Below, piece after piece: positions 56,401-64,000 of a DNA stretch of 64,000 nt. The notes below the pieces were generated by a model. That model was not told the origin of the DNA. It saw nothing but the letters and a program-made list of their open reading frames with translations, and did not search any database. The first letter of the stretch is position 1, and the number at the start of each line of letters is the position of its first letter. The position numbers and the translations under genes are program-made. The stretch is from contig NZ_JACYFK010000001.1 in the NCBI RefSeq assembly GCF_014855515.1, positions 992,001-1,056,000 of the forward strand, in the 5' to 3' direction. The stretch comes from Euzebyella marina (GTDB taxonomy: Bacteria > Bacteroidota > Bacteroidia > Flavobacteriales > Flavobacteriaceae).

Positions 56401-56820
56401 GAGCCCGTCATTATTGATATCAACGGTAGTGACCCCTGTTGAAAACCCTTTGTTGCCTGTAAGTTTGGCTTGGGCAGTAACCCTTTGAAACTGAAAACCA
56501 CCCTTGTTAAGATAGATCTCATCTGGGTTAAGATTAGAGGTGAAAAATAGGTCTTGCCAGCCGTCATTATTAAAATCGCCGGCAGCGACACCCCCACCGT
56601 TATAAAGGTACTCATACAAGACTCCGTTTATGGTCGGACTTTCATTAATAAGATTGTTAAATGTTAACCCTGTAGTTTCAGGAGATAGCACCTCAAAAAG
56701 CTGAAATGAGGCGGATTGATTTTCGAGTGTAACTGACTTTTCTTTTTCTGTGGTGCAGCCGATAATAGACATTAGGCCTATTGTAATGAATAATTTAGCA
56801 CTAAAGATGAAACGGTTCAT
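53413..56820 (-). CDS. FG-GAP/VCBS repeat lipoprotein with ASPIC/UnbV domain (CRTAC1-like)
   Basis: An 1135-residue lipoprotein (lipobox SIIGC). Beta-propeller-type FG-GAP repeats run through it, each with a calcium-binding pattern such as GDFNNDGWQDLFFTS, FDYDRDGDLDMFLLN and GDIDQDGDLDLVVVG. An ASPIC/UnbV domain lies at about 560-640 (LKVKLRGPKDNANGIGAKVWI to IDQLKITWPDGRSQIL). Two propellers flank it. Such proteins occur beside SusCD pairs in Bacteroidota; their role is unproven, though glycan or surface-ligand binding is assumed. It is the last gene of the SusC-SusD series, four bases after the small lipoprotein gene. Confidence 0.93.
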   Translation of the reverse strand: MNRFIFSAKLFITIGLMSIIGCTTEKEKSVTLENQSASFQLFEVLSPETTGLTFNNLINESPTINGVLYEYLYNGGGVAAGDFNNDGWQDLFFTSNLNPDEIYLNKGGFQFQRVTAQAKLTGNKGFSTGVTTVDINNDGLLDIYVCKSGNYDDTEFLKNELFINLGINSDGVPTFEERASDYGLDISDHSTQAAFFDYDRDGDLDMFLLNHGIDPAETEPNIDRLLLQKSKHSNNKLFKNNAGHFTDVSAASGIINNSIGYGLGIAVGDLNNDHWPDMVVGMDYSEKDHLYINQKNGTFKEVIRQATNHISNFSMGNDIGDINNDGRFDFISVDMVSNNNYDLKTNMSGMNPQRFFDLVDRGLHHQYMFNTLQLNNGNMLDDGTVPAFSDVAQITGLAKTNWSWAPLFFDMNNDGLQDLFVSNGVLRSFRNNDFVIYKRKRVQQLYADMNRLANRDSLIEKYYKDLLAVMPEKKEVNLFYTNNGSLSFSEIKNDSLAPTATNGAIYVDLDNDGDLDLVGNNINDPALIYRNNSNENSTNHFLKVKLRGPKDNANGIGAKVWITTKGLRQVKELYTSRGFQSAVPHELHFGLGDHQLIDQLKITWPDGRSQILNGIEADQKIIVNYEDSSETRDESEEIEPLFATSNLRGVGFEHQENSYDDFKKEILLPHKYSQNGPALAVADVNGDQFDDFFVGGANNQAAALYLQKEDGSFIQVSKKVWAADAFHEDVAATFFDADQDGDLDLYVASGGNESPEGDTYYKHRMYINNGKGQFEKAVKALPNIQVSASCVVPADIDGDGDLDLFVGGKTVPGRYPFAPDSYLLINQSTKENVIFKNATATNAPILKGLGMVSNAQWGDIDQDGDLDLVVVGEWMPLTILENVDGQLINSTNKASLDRQTGWWYGLKMHDFDGDGDLDFIAGNLGKNYKYQASSEEPFEVYAKDFDENGSLDIVLSYYERGKLYPLRGRQCSSDQMPFIKKKFPSYNEFGAADLSMVYGKEALENALHRQAETFASVYVENLGDFKFRIHELDPLAQLSSVNSILVDDFNKDGNADALLVGNLYQAEVETTRNDASYGTVLLGNGRGKFTAMMPAESGLFVKGDVKQASILRSSSGEKRFLFAKNDAPIQAVDLN

Positions 56821-56824
56821 TATC

Positions 56825-57301
56825 TTATTCTTTAAAACCTGGCAATAGTTTGGGTTTTACTTTCGGTGGTGATGTACGCGAATAGTAGCGTATTTCATAA
56901 CGTTCTTGGTTTCCGGTTGATTTGAAAATTGGTTTCTGGGGCATTTTTAATGCCAGAATTTGTTCGTTCAAGACCAGAACTTGAAATTTTACGGTATCGT
57001 TGGTATTGGTGGGAGACAGAAAAAGACTGTCTTTTCCTTTAAAACCAAAATAAAAACTGCGGTAGGTTTCAAACTTTGATTCCCTCATCATACTATCCCT
57101 CGTATAGGTACAAAGGCCCCAATCATGACCTTCTTCAAGCTGCATATGCGAAAACCCGTTGTAATAGCTCATTGCCGAGTCAACTTGCCATGCCCCTATC
57201 AAATTTTCTTTATGTATTTTTTTAGGGGAACAAGAAATCAAAGCAATCAACAAAAAAGGAATCATAAAATATCTGAAACCCACTACTCTTTTCATTGCCA
57301 T
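56825..57301 (-). CDS. Small lipoprotein of the SusCD locus, unknown function
   Basis: A 158-residue lipoprotein with lipobox ALISC (Cys about 24); a second ATG two codons on (57295) is equally possible. After the lipid anchor the sequence LIGAWQVDSAMSYYNG opens a mostly beta fold that resembles a lipocalin-like domain in outline only. The C-terminal end is Pro- and Lys-rich (PPKVKPKLLPGFKE). It is coupled to the FG-GAP gene (4-base gap) and separated from SusD by a strong hairpin. No known family is claimed. Confidence 0.7.
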   Translation of the reverse strand: MAMKRVVGFRYFMIPFLLIALISCSPKKIHKENLIGAWQVDSAMSYYNGFSHMQLEEGHDWGLCTYTRDSMMRESKFETYRSFYFGFKGKDSLFLSPTNTNDTVKFQVLVLNEQILALKMPQKPIFKSTGNQERYEIRYYSRTSPPKVKPKLLPGFKE

Positions 57302-57331
57302 TACGGAAGGTTAATCTTTAGATGTTAAAGA

Positions 57332-57374
57332 TATGGCTTCCTAGGATTTACTGATAAACACCTAGGAAGCCATA
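57332..57374 (-). terminator. Strong hairpin between SusD and the small lipoprotein gene
   Basis: Arms of 14 bases (TATGGCTTCCTAGG at 57332-57345 and its complement at 57361-57374) with a 15-base loop. No T run follows, so it may be an RNA processing or attenuation site that lowers expression of the downstream genes rather than a full terminator. Confidence 0.7.
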
Positions 57375-57400
57375 AAGTAGGTAAATTCTATGCGGATTTT

Positions 57401-58849
57401 CTAATAGTCCTCATTTTGAATGAGGATGCCTTCACTTTTATCTATTTCACTTTGGGGAAGCGGAAAATAGTAATGTTTAGGCTTTTCAAAAGTTCTCGGC
57501 GGATCGAACTGCCCGCGATCTTCACCGTAGATTGATACGATATCTACAATACCTGCCTTGTCCCATCGCATAAGATCTTGGTGTCTTTGGTTCTCGCCAA
57601 ATAGTTCTACCCTGCGTTCATGAATTAGTTCTGGCATACCGGCATTGCTTACGGGGTCTAACCCTACACGGTTTCTAACAATATTGATTTCACTGTCTCC
57701 GGCTCCCGGACCATCTTGGCGAATTTTGGCCTCTGCAACAATTAAGTAAACATCGGCGGCCCTCAAAATTGGCACGTTATGGTCACGGTTGATAGTACCA
57801 TCGTCAGTATTAAAACTCCAATATTTGGTCAATGAGTAACCGGTTTGGCTTAAATCGGCAGTAAATTCAACGGTACCGAACTCACCGCCTCTTTCAATCA
57901 TGTCACCAGGTCTTAAGATAGAATAGCCTAAACGAGGGTCATCGGTTTCATATTCGTTTACAATGTCTTCCACCGGGTTGTGAAAATCCCATCCTCCCCA
58001 AGGTCTCGGTGCGTCATAAGTTTTAGGAACATCTGCCCATCCATCCAATCCTTGGGCGGCAAATAGCATTTCAGGATTATTTTCACTGGCCACCTCAAAA
58101 TTATCCCTATAGTTACCGGCAAGGGCATAGGGTCCGTTTATTATGGCTTCGCCTGCACTTATGGCCGCAGCAAAGTCTTCTTCGTACAGGTATAGTTTGG
58201 CCAAAAGACCGTAGGCAGTACCTTGACTGGCCCTACCAATGTCGTCACCGCTATAACTTTCCGGAAGATAATCGATGGCCTTCAGTAAATCAGATTCTAC
58301 TTGAGAGCGAACTTCTTCAATTGATGATTTGGCAATATTGAAATTGTTGTCGATAACATTTTGCTCCAATACAATCGGAACACTACCGTAAATGACCGAA
58401 AACCTCCAATAGGCAAAGGCTCGAATAAAGTGTGCTTCGCCCAAAATCCTGTTTTTCAGGGTGGCGTCCATTTCAATATTGGGTACATTGATCAATACGG
58501 CATTGGCCCTTGCAATCATTTCGTATTTGGCCGTCCAACCATAACGAAAGCCGTTGTTACTGGCGTCAAACGTAAAGTTTTCCATTGCCGTTTCGTAACC
58601 GTGGTCACCCGCCCTGAACAAGTCGTCAGAACTGTTATCAAACACATTTTCACTATGCCCATAAAGGTCTTCCCACCTTAGTGGTTGATACATGGCATTA
58701 GCTGCCGCCTCGGCGTCTTCGGCATTACGCCAGAATTCCGCAGAGGTATATTGCCCATAAGGCGTTGTTTCCAAAATCTCATCGTCACAGCTTTGAACAA
58801 GGCATATAGCTACAACAAAAGGAACCAAGTATTTATATTGATTTTTCAT
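57401..58849 (-). CDS. RagB/SusD family nutrient-binding lipoprotein
   Basis: A 482-residue surface lipoprotein (lipobox LVQSC) of the SusD family, which covers the SusC barrel like a lid and binds the ligand. N-terminal TTPYGQYTSAEFWRNAEDAEAAANAMYQPL and helical TPR-like parts (LGEAHFIRAFAYWRF, about 120-140) are standard, as is the C-terminal RVELFGENQRHQDLMRWDKAG with PLPQSEIDKS. It follows SusC by 10 bases. The ligand cannot be read, but it is likely a glycan or phosphorylated compound, given the genes around it. Confidence 0.95.
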   Translation of the reverse strand: MKNQYKYLVPFVVAICLVQSCDDEILETTPYGQYTSAEFWRNAEDAEAAANAMYQPLRWEDLYGHSENVFDNSSDDLFRAGDHGYETAMENFTFDASNNGFRYGWTAKYEMIARANAVLINVPNIEMDATLKNRILGEAHFIRAFAYWRFSVIYGSVPIVLEQNVIDNNFNIAKSSIEEVRSQVESDLLKAIDYLPESYSGDDIGRASQGTAYGLLAKLYLYEEDFAAAISAGEAIINGPYALAGNYRDNFEVASENNPEMLFAAQGLDGWADVPKTYDAPRPWGGWDFHNPVEDIVNEYETDDPRLGYSILRPGDMIERGGEFGTVEFTADLSQTGYSLTKYWSFNTDDGTINRDHNVPILRAADVYLIVAEAKIRQDGPGAGDSEINIVRNRVGLDPVSNAGMPELIHERRVELFGENQRHQDLMRWDKAGIVDIVSIYGEDRGQFDPPRTFEKPKHYYFPLPQSEIDKSEGILIQNEDY

Positions 58850-58859
58850 TTTTTCTTGC

Positions 58860-61800
58860 TTAAAAGGTTAAGTTAACGCCTAATAAATAGGTTCTTGATT
58901 GTGGAAACTGTGCCGTATCAACATTTTGTTGCAGGTTACCGTTGGTAAGCCCCAATTCGGGGTCGAAGCCAGAATAACCGGTGATGGTAAATACATTTTG
59001 ACCTGATAGGTATAAACGGAGTTTACCGATACCGTACTTTTCGGTAATATCTAGGGGCAATGTATAACCAAGTGTCAGGTTCTTGAGCCTAAAATAGTCT
59101 CCTGATTCGATGAAAAGATCAGAGGTTCTAAAGTTATTGTTCTCATCATTGAATGTTACCCTTGGTGTGCTATTGCTAGTTCCAGGCCCTGTCCATCTAT
59201 CCAATATCTCAGCATGGTAGTTGAAATTAAAAGAGCTGTTCATGCCCACGGTTTTTTCGGCATTAAAAATGTCTACTCCACCCACACCTACAAAAAAGGC
59301 GGTAAGATCAAAATTTTTGTATCCAAAGTCCAGGTTGAGACCGTAGGTAACATCAGGATGTGGACTTCCGATTATCATACGGTCATTATCGTCGATAACA
59401 CCGTCGTTGTTCAAATCTTGAAAACGAACATCTCCCGGTTGGGCGCCTTCTTGTAAGGCGTGTGCATTAACTTCGGCTTCGCTTTGAAACAAACCATCTG
59501 ATTTATAGCCGTAGAACGTCGCTATGGGCTCACCAATATAAGTGCGAGACAGTTCTTGTCCCGTTCTGCTGAACGGGTCGGAAGTAAGGTAATCTTGATT
59601 TTCCAAAAGGCTTACCACCTTATTGCTTATAAAGGATGCATTTGCAGAAACACCGTATGAGAAATCACCTTTTTGGTCATTCCAGCCAAGCTCTAGCTCT
59701 AAACCTTTATTCTGAACTTCTCCGGCATTTTTGAAAGGAGCCGTTGCGGTACCCTGCGAACCAATAGCCGGAAGACGTAACAGCATGTCTTCGGTATTCT
59801 TTATAAAGTAGTTGGCATTAAAAGTCAAGCGGTAATCAAAAAGACTGGTCTCTAGGCCAAAGTTGGTCATTTCTACGGTTTCCCATGTCACATCAGGGTT
59901 AGCATACGTAGATTGTGAAATGCCTTCAACCTGTACCTGCCCGTCTTGCCCGAATGAATATCGGTTTCCGGCGGTCAAGGTTGCCAAATACTGCAACCTG
60001 TCGATATTCTGGTTTCCTAATTGACCCCAACCTCCAGAGATTTTCAAGTTATCAATAAGCGGTACGTTAAAGAAAGACTCTTCCGATATTCTCCATCCTG
60101 CCGAAAATGCTGGAAAATTACCCCTCTGATTGCCCTCTGCGAACCTAGAAGATTCATCTGAGCGAAAAGTGGCAGTCAACAGATAACGATTTTTATAGCC
60201 ATAGTTGACTCTAGCAAACATTGATCGAAGACCGTCATGGGAGCGAAACTCGGTAGCGTTATCGTTATCACCGTTGCTTAAAATCTTTTCGGACTCTGAG
60301 TCATTAATATTGTTGGCTTGGGCGTAGAAGCCCTGATTTTCGAACGATTGTTCTGTGTAACCCGCTACAGCACCAACTGAATGGTCTCCGAAAAGCTTAT
60401 TATAGCTCAAGAAATACTCTTGTAGAATAGAATAAAATTCACTGTATTCTCTTTCCAAACTGCTCAGGCCCCTGTTTCTTGTTTGGTCAAGAATTTGGGG
60501 ATAGTATCTTTTGCGGTCTGAAATTTCGCCATCTAGGCCGAAATTGGCCTTGAAGCTAAGGCCGTCATATAGCTTAATTTCCGCTTGTATATTTCCTAAA
60601 AGCCGTGTGTTGGCCTGTCGAAGGTCGTTATCTTCGTTGATAGTGTGCAGTGGGTTGTTAATATCACCAAACTCGCTACTTACCTGAGTGGTAGAATAAT
60701 TACCGTCGGCAAGGTACACGGGTAGGCCTGGGTGAAACCTTAGGGCACTGGCGATAACCCCTGACTGAGATGATGAGGTATTGGGCGAGTTCGTCTTTCT
60801 TCTTGAAATCGATAGGTTTTGATTGATTTTAAGCCAATCGGTCACTTGGGTATCGGTATTCAACTGAAAAGTAAGACGGTTGGCAAACGAGTTGCTTAAA
60901 ATACCTTGCTCATCGTAGTAGCCAAAACCTACTAGATAAGAACTGTTCTCTCCAGCACCTGTAACACTGAAATCTGCATTGTTGGTGTAGCCGGTCTCAA
61001 ATATTTCATCTTGCCAATCAGTGGTTTGGTTAAGATATTGAGGGTCGCTCCAAACCGCATCGGCGTCGGCACCGTCATTCGCAGATCTTTCAATTTTAAT
61101 TTCGGCCAATTGAGGAGCGGTCAGCACATCGATTGTCTTTCTCACATTTGAGAAACCGGTATAAGCGTTTAGGTTAATGCTCGGTTTTTGACCTTTAGTA
61201 CCTTTTTTTGTGGTGATAATGACCACCCCGTTAGCCGCACGGGTACCATAGATAGCCGAGGCTGAAGCATCTTTTAAAACTTCCAGTGAGGCGATGTTAT
61301 TTTGATTAAGACCGTTTATGTTACTGGTAGGAACGCCATCGACAACGTACAACGGATCTGAGTTATTTACGGTTCCTGTACCCCGAATTCTTATTTTGGT
61401 TTCTCCTCCTGGGGCACCACCATTATTGACTACCTGAACCCCAGACATTCTACCTTGAAGAGCCTTTTCAACATTGGCAACCGGAAGGTTTTCAATCTCC
61501 TCGGCCTTAACGGATGATATAGCGCCGGTAACGTCTTTTTTGGCAGTTGTACCATAACCAACCACCACTACATCTTCAAGTTGGGTAGCATCTGGTTGTA
61601 ATTGAACGTTCAAGGTTTGTTGCCCATTAATCGCTACTTCTTGAGTAGCATAACCCAAATAGGAAACTACCAAGATAGCATCACTATCGGCCTCTATGGA
61701 GTAATTACCGTCAAAATCAGTGGTGACGCCTACTGAAGTACCCTTTACCTGAACGGTAGCTCCTGGTAATGGCCCCAGTTCATCGGAAACCGTGCCGGTA

Positions 61801-62003
61801 ATGGTCTGTTGAAAGTTAATAATATTACTATCATACGATAGCCCATCTACAGGTATGGCCGCCACTATGGTAGTACCGCTGATTAGGGAACAAAATAAAA
61901 GCGCTGGTAGTATTTTCCTCTTTGTTGGAAAACCAGCGCATAAATTCCATGCATATAGGGAAGAATCGTGACCCTGATATGAAACACTCTTTTTTGATTT
62001 CAT
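58860..62003 (-). CDS. SusC/RagA family TonB-linked outer membrane transporter
   Basis: A 1047-residue TonB-dependent barrel. After a long signal region (about 50 residues) comes a carboxypeptidase regulatory-like domain (about 67-145: ITGTVSDELGPLPGATVQVKG), then LEDVVVVGYGT and a plug with the RagA-type segment DPLYVVDGVPTS and ASAIYGTRAANGVVIITTKKG. The barrel ends LLGVNLTF with a terminal aromatic residue. It imports the SusD-bound ligand into the periplasm, driven by TonB. It is the first gene of the SusC-SusD-lipoprotein-FG-GAP series. Confidence 0.96.
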   Translation of the reverse strand: MKSKKSVSYQGHDSSLYAWNLCAGFPTKRKILPALLFCSLISGTTIVAAIPVDGLSYDSNIINFQQTITGTVSDELGPLPGATVQVKGTSVGVTTDFDGNYSIEADSDAILVVSYLGYATQEVAINGQQTLNVQLQPDATQLEDVVVVGYGTTAKKDVTGAISSVKAEEIENLPVANVEKALQGRMSGVQVVNNGGAPGGETKIRIRGTGTVNNSDPLYVVDGVPTSNINGLNQNNIASLEVLKDASASAIYGTRAANGVVIITTKKGTKGQKPSINLNAYTGFSNVRKTIDVLTAPQLAEIKIERSANDGADADAVWSDPQYLNQTTDWQDEIFETGYTNNADFSVTGAGENSSYLVGFGYYDEQGILSNSFANRLTFQLNTDTQVTDWLKINQNLSISRRKTNSPNTSSSQSGVIASALRFHPGLPVYLADGNYSTTQVSSEFGDINNPLHTINEDNDLRQANTRLLGNIQAEIKLYDGLSFKANFGLDGEISDRKRYYPQILDQTRNRGLSSLEREYSEFYSILQEYFLSYNKLFGDHSVGAVAGYTEQSFENQGFYAQANNINDSESEKILSNGDNDNATEFRSHDGLRSMFARVNYGYKNRYLLTATFRSDESSRFAEGNQRGNFPAFSAGWRISEESFFNVPLIDNLKISGGWGQLGNQNIDRLQYLATLTAGNRYSFGQDGQVQVEGISQSTYANPDVTWETVEMTNFGLETSLFDYRLTFNANYFIKNTEDMLLRLPAIGSQGTATAPFKNAGEVQNKGLELELGWNDQKGDFSYGVSANASFISNKVVSLLENQDYLTSDPFSRTGQELSRTYIGEPIATFYGYKSDGLFQSEAEVNAHALQEGAQPGDVRFQDLNNDGVIDDNDRMIIGSPHPDVTYGLNLDFGYKNFDLTAFFVGVGGVDIFNAEKTVGMNSSFNFNYHAEILDRWTGPGTSNSTPRVTFNDENNNFRTSDLFIESGDYFRLKNLTLGYTLPLDITEKYGIGKLRLYLSGQNVFTITGYSGFDPELGLTNGNLQQNVDTAQFPQSRTYLLGVNLTF

Positions 62004-62327
62004 GGGAGATATTGGTTGGGGTTAGTTCTGTTGCTTCACGAAATGCCTATTGGAAGCCTTCTTTTACAATTATTTGAAAAAGAGAGGGCTACACAAGACA
62101 AATGCGTTTCTAACAAATTTACAAATGGTAAACTTTGGTAAGTTAATTGAATGTTATCAATATCTTACGAAATATTAGCCCTTGAAAATGACATTTGGCA
62201 TATAGCCACAATTATGCGGTAAAATGTCATCAATTGGCAACAATAATTGTACAAAATTGACAAATTGGTAAATGAAGTAAAAATTTACCATTATGCAAGA
62301 TTTATACTACGCCAAACGCAGAGAGAG
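62004..62327. promoter_or_regulatory. Upstream region of susC with -7 element and operator-like repeat
   Basis: On the minus strand TAAATTTG (62114-62121) matches the -7 consensus, about 110 bases before the SusC start. Upstream of it TGGTAAAT (62266-62273) and ATTTACCA (62283-62290) form a perfect 8-base inverted repeat, a candidate regulator site. No gene is present in these 324 bases. Confidence 0.5.
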
Positions 62328-64000
62328 TTAGGGTCTATACCATAGACTTGCCGGAGACCTTTCTATAGTAGGCCCAGAATATTCAAGTTGTAGTTCTTCG
62401 CCCAAAAAGTCTTCAAAATAATCTATCTGAATTGGATGAAATCCTTTTTTTAAGGCCACAAGCCCTTTTTTGGTTTCAGCACTATGCGATCCGCTATTGT
62501 CAACTACAAGCTCTTTATTGATATAAAGTTTGCTACCGTCATCCGATCTTAAATAAAAGGTATAGACACCATCTGAAGGCACCTTAACATACCCTTCGTA
62601 CTGAATCGCATAATGGTCTAAGCGTTCGCCTATAGTGTCGGGACTCAAATCTTCAGTGGCCCCTGTTTTGATGACCTCTAATGAACCAAAGTCGGGAATG
62701 GAGGTAAAATCACCTTCGAAATACGAATAGCTCAATCCCTTTTTCGGTCTACCGACCCTACTTGCCTTCGAGGGTTTCACTTTTCGGTATTCTTTTTTTA
62801 CCGCCGAACTTGTAAAGCCTTCATTATCGGCAAACAAAAATTGAGTTTCGGAAGTTTCTTTTAATACAAAGGATTTGGTGAAATTCGAAGAATTCAAATC
62901 AGGAATCTGCCCGTTAACGGTATATTTTAGCTGTAAATTCTCATAAGGATGATCTGCTGTCACGCTTAACTCCTTAAGAAATATATCTTCTTCAGTAAGC
63001 GAAATATTGACTTGAGGGTCGTCTAGGTCTATAATTTCAGTACCACTTAAAGTAAAGGCGGGTTCCATAAAAGCAGAGTCATAACCCATTTGCCATTGCA
63101 TTTGTAGAGGATCCCAACCGTTTTGGTCGATCTCTGCAGCACTTTTAACTTTAAAAGTAATCTGTTTTGAAGCGCCGCTAGGTAGCTCCACCTCAAACAC
63201 TGATTCATCAGGTTGAACTTGATGATGATGAAATAATTGACCTTTGAAGTACAGTGTTTCTTCTGCTTCATTCTTGAGAACCATAATTACCTTTCGCTCA
63301 TTCTCTTTGGATAAAAGTAATGGGCTAAGTTCTGCTGCTTGCATTAGGTTTACGGCCATTTCTCTTGTTTGGCCATTACTTACATCGTGGTCAATAATTC
63401 CAGAAAGGGCCAGATTGGCCATTTTCGGCCCTTCAGCGGTCATGGTCACCCAACTGACATGATCGAATTCGCCAAATTTTGGGCCACGCAATTTGCTGCC
63501 TCCTCCGGTAGTTCCAAGTAAATAATGATGGCGATCATTTCTTATCTCATGAAGGTACCTGTGCGTGTGACCCGCAAATACCGTATAATCCCGATTTTTT
63601 AAAACCTCCTCAACCTCATTAAACCCATTGGCCTCACCGTAAATCCACATCGGGTGATGCATAAAAACCATTGTCCAGCGAACGTCTGTATTTTGAGAGA
63701 TAGCTTCCTTCAGGTATTCTATTTGGTCTCTTCCCATTAAAACACCGTCACCATCATTACTGTTCACTACAAGAAACAAAACATCTTTGTATATAAAATG
63801 ATAGTAATCCTTACCATATCTTTCTTTCCATCGTTGCGCCATTACATCGTTGGAATAGTCATGATTGCCTGCAACGTAGAAGAACTTGGTTTTTAAGGAA
63901 TCGATTATACCATCAAACTCTAGCCATTGTTCATCTAAGAGATCCGGATCCTTAGTATACCCCTCAATCAGGTCGCCAACGCTCATGACGAATTCAGGAT
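62328..64000 (-). CDS. Secreted metallophosphoesterase with PA14-type C-terminal domain, 5' truncated
   Basis: The frame runs off the window end; 556 residues are visible. Catalytic motifs: SVGDLIEGY, VAGNHDYSND, VFMHHPMW and VFAGHTHRYLH; the first D-x-H motif lies beyond the window. After the phosphoesterase domain (about 200 residues) come a beta sandwich, a chitobiase-type C-terminal domain (QLKYTVNGQIPDLNSSNFTK) and a PA14-like domain (YAIQYEGYVKVPSDGVYTFY, RSDDGSKLYINKELVVDN) that may bind carbohydrate. It is upstream of susC on the same strand with a separate promoter between, so it probably removes phosphate from the ligand imported by SusCD. Confidence 0.92.
   Translation of the reverse strand, partial: PEFVMSVGDLIEGYTKDPDLLDEQWLEFDGIIDSLKTKFFYVAGNHDYSNDVMAQRWKERYGKDYYHFIYKDVLFLVVNSNDGDGVLMGRDQIEYLKEAISQNTDVRWTMVFMHHPMWIYGEANGFNEVEEVLKNRDYTVFAGHTHRYLHEIRNDRHHYLLGTTGGGSKLRGPKFGEFDHVSWVTMTAEGPKMANLALSGIIDHDVSNGQTREMAVNLMQAAELSPLLLSKENERKVIMVLKNEAEETLYFKGQLFHHHQVQPDESVFEVELPSGASKQITFKVKSAAEIDQNGWDPLQMQWQMGYDSAFMEPAFTLSGTEIIDLDDPQVNISLTEEDIFLKELSVTADHPYENLQLKYTVNGQIPDLNSSNFTKSFVLKETSETQFLFADNEGFTSSAVKKEYRKVKPSKASRVGRPKKGLSYSYFEGDFTSIPDFGSLEVIKTGATEDLSPDTIGERLDHYAIQYEGYVKVPSDGVYTFYLRSDDGSKLYINKELVVDNSGSHSAETKKGLVALKKGFHPIQIDYFEDFLGEELQLEYSGPTIERSPASLWYRP

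Noticed and set aside
1-64000. CRISPR arrays, insertion sequences and prophage genes
   Set aside because: I saw no regularly spaced direct repeats, transposase motifs, or phage structural genes in the window. The AT-rich cassettes have no recombinase of their own.

Overview
The window reads as chromosomal DNA of a member of the Bacteroidota, most likely a marine Flavobacteriaceae (Zobellia/Maribacter-like). This rests on a gliding-motility (type IX secretion) C-terminal domain beside a PorP/SprF protein, a SusC/SusD pair, many lipoproteins with Bacteroidota-style lipoboxes, a MGH1-like and a GH106-like glycosidase, and promoters of the TAnnTTTG (-7) type instead of sigma-70 boxes. Genus or species cannot be fixed from the sequence alone.

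Layout. 1-2.4 kb: end of a secreted T9SS type B protein, PorP/SprF, folB and a tRNA-Cys. 2.4-6.1 kb (minus strand): LysE-type exporter, GIN-domain protein, RNase R. 6.14-6.79 kb: a long AT-rich intergenic region. 6.8-8.7 kb (plus): rpiB, a CDF metal exporter, an ElaA-like acetyltransferase. 8.7-11.2 kb (minus): a small PD-(D/E)XK-like protein and a two-gene type II restriction-modification cassette. 11.3-17.3 kb: an NlpC/P60 lipoprotein, then a minus-strand run of PhyH dioxygenase, fructosamine kinase, PQQ dehydrogenase with an inserted cytochrome c, and a Gfo/Idh/MocA dehydrogenase. 17.3-18.9 kb: an AT-rich unknown membrane protein next to a CAT-anticodon tRNA. 18.9-36.6 kb: mostly housekeeping (mce, rbfA, an FtsX-type permease, dusB, lepA, rnpA) with a beta-barrel receptor, a cation/proton antiporter, two lactonase-like proteins, an S8 protease, an M1 peptidase and an S41 protease. 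36.6-49.9 kb: carbohydrate and phosphate metabolism (MGH1-like glycosidase, purple acid phosphatase, SMP-30, SDR, VOC, DUF1080, DUF5009, GH106), with a RES-Xre toxin-antitoxin pair among them and a 39-residue membrane protein. 49.9-53.4 kb: a SIR2-HerA antiphage pair plus about 700 bases without a convincing gene. 53.4-64 kb (minus): an uptake locus of metallophosphoesterase, SusC, SusD, small lipoprotein and a very large FG-GAP/ASPIC protein.

How they work together. The core genes serve translation, tRNA and RNA processing, and folate and pentose metabolism. The accessory layer has two parts. One is surface glycan or phosphate-ester acquisition (SusCD locus, GH106, phosphatases, lactonases, sugar dehydrogenases). 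The other is genome defence and stability (restriction-modification, SIR2-HerA, RES-Xre), scattered as small cassettes between metabolic genes. The SIR2-HerA and tRNA-adjacent genes are visibly richer in A+T than their neighbours (judged by eye, not counted), which fits recent acquisition. I did not identify a clearly new multi-gene system. The best leads are the tRNA-adjacent membrane protein, the restriction endonuclease of no recognised family, the orphan TetR-type palindrome beside it, the 39-residue membrane protein at the edge of the SIR2-HerA insertion, and the ASPIC-linked SusCD locus of unknown substrate.
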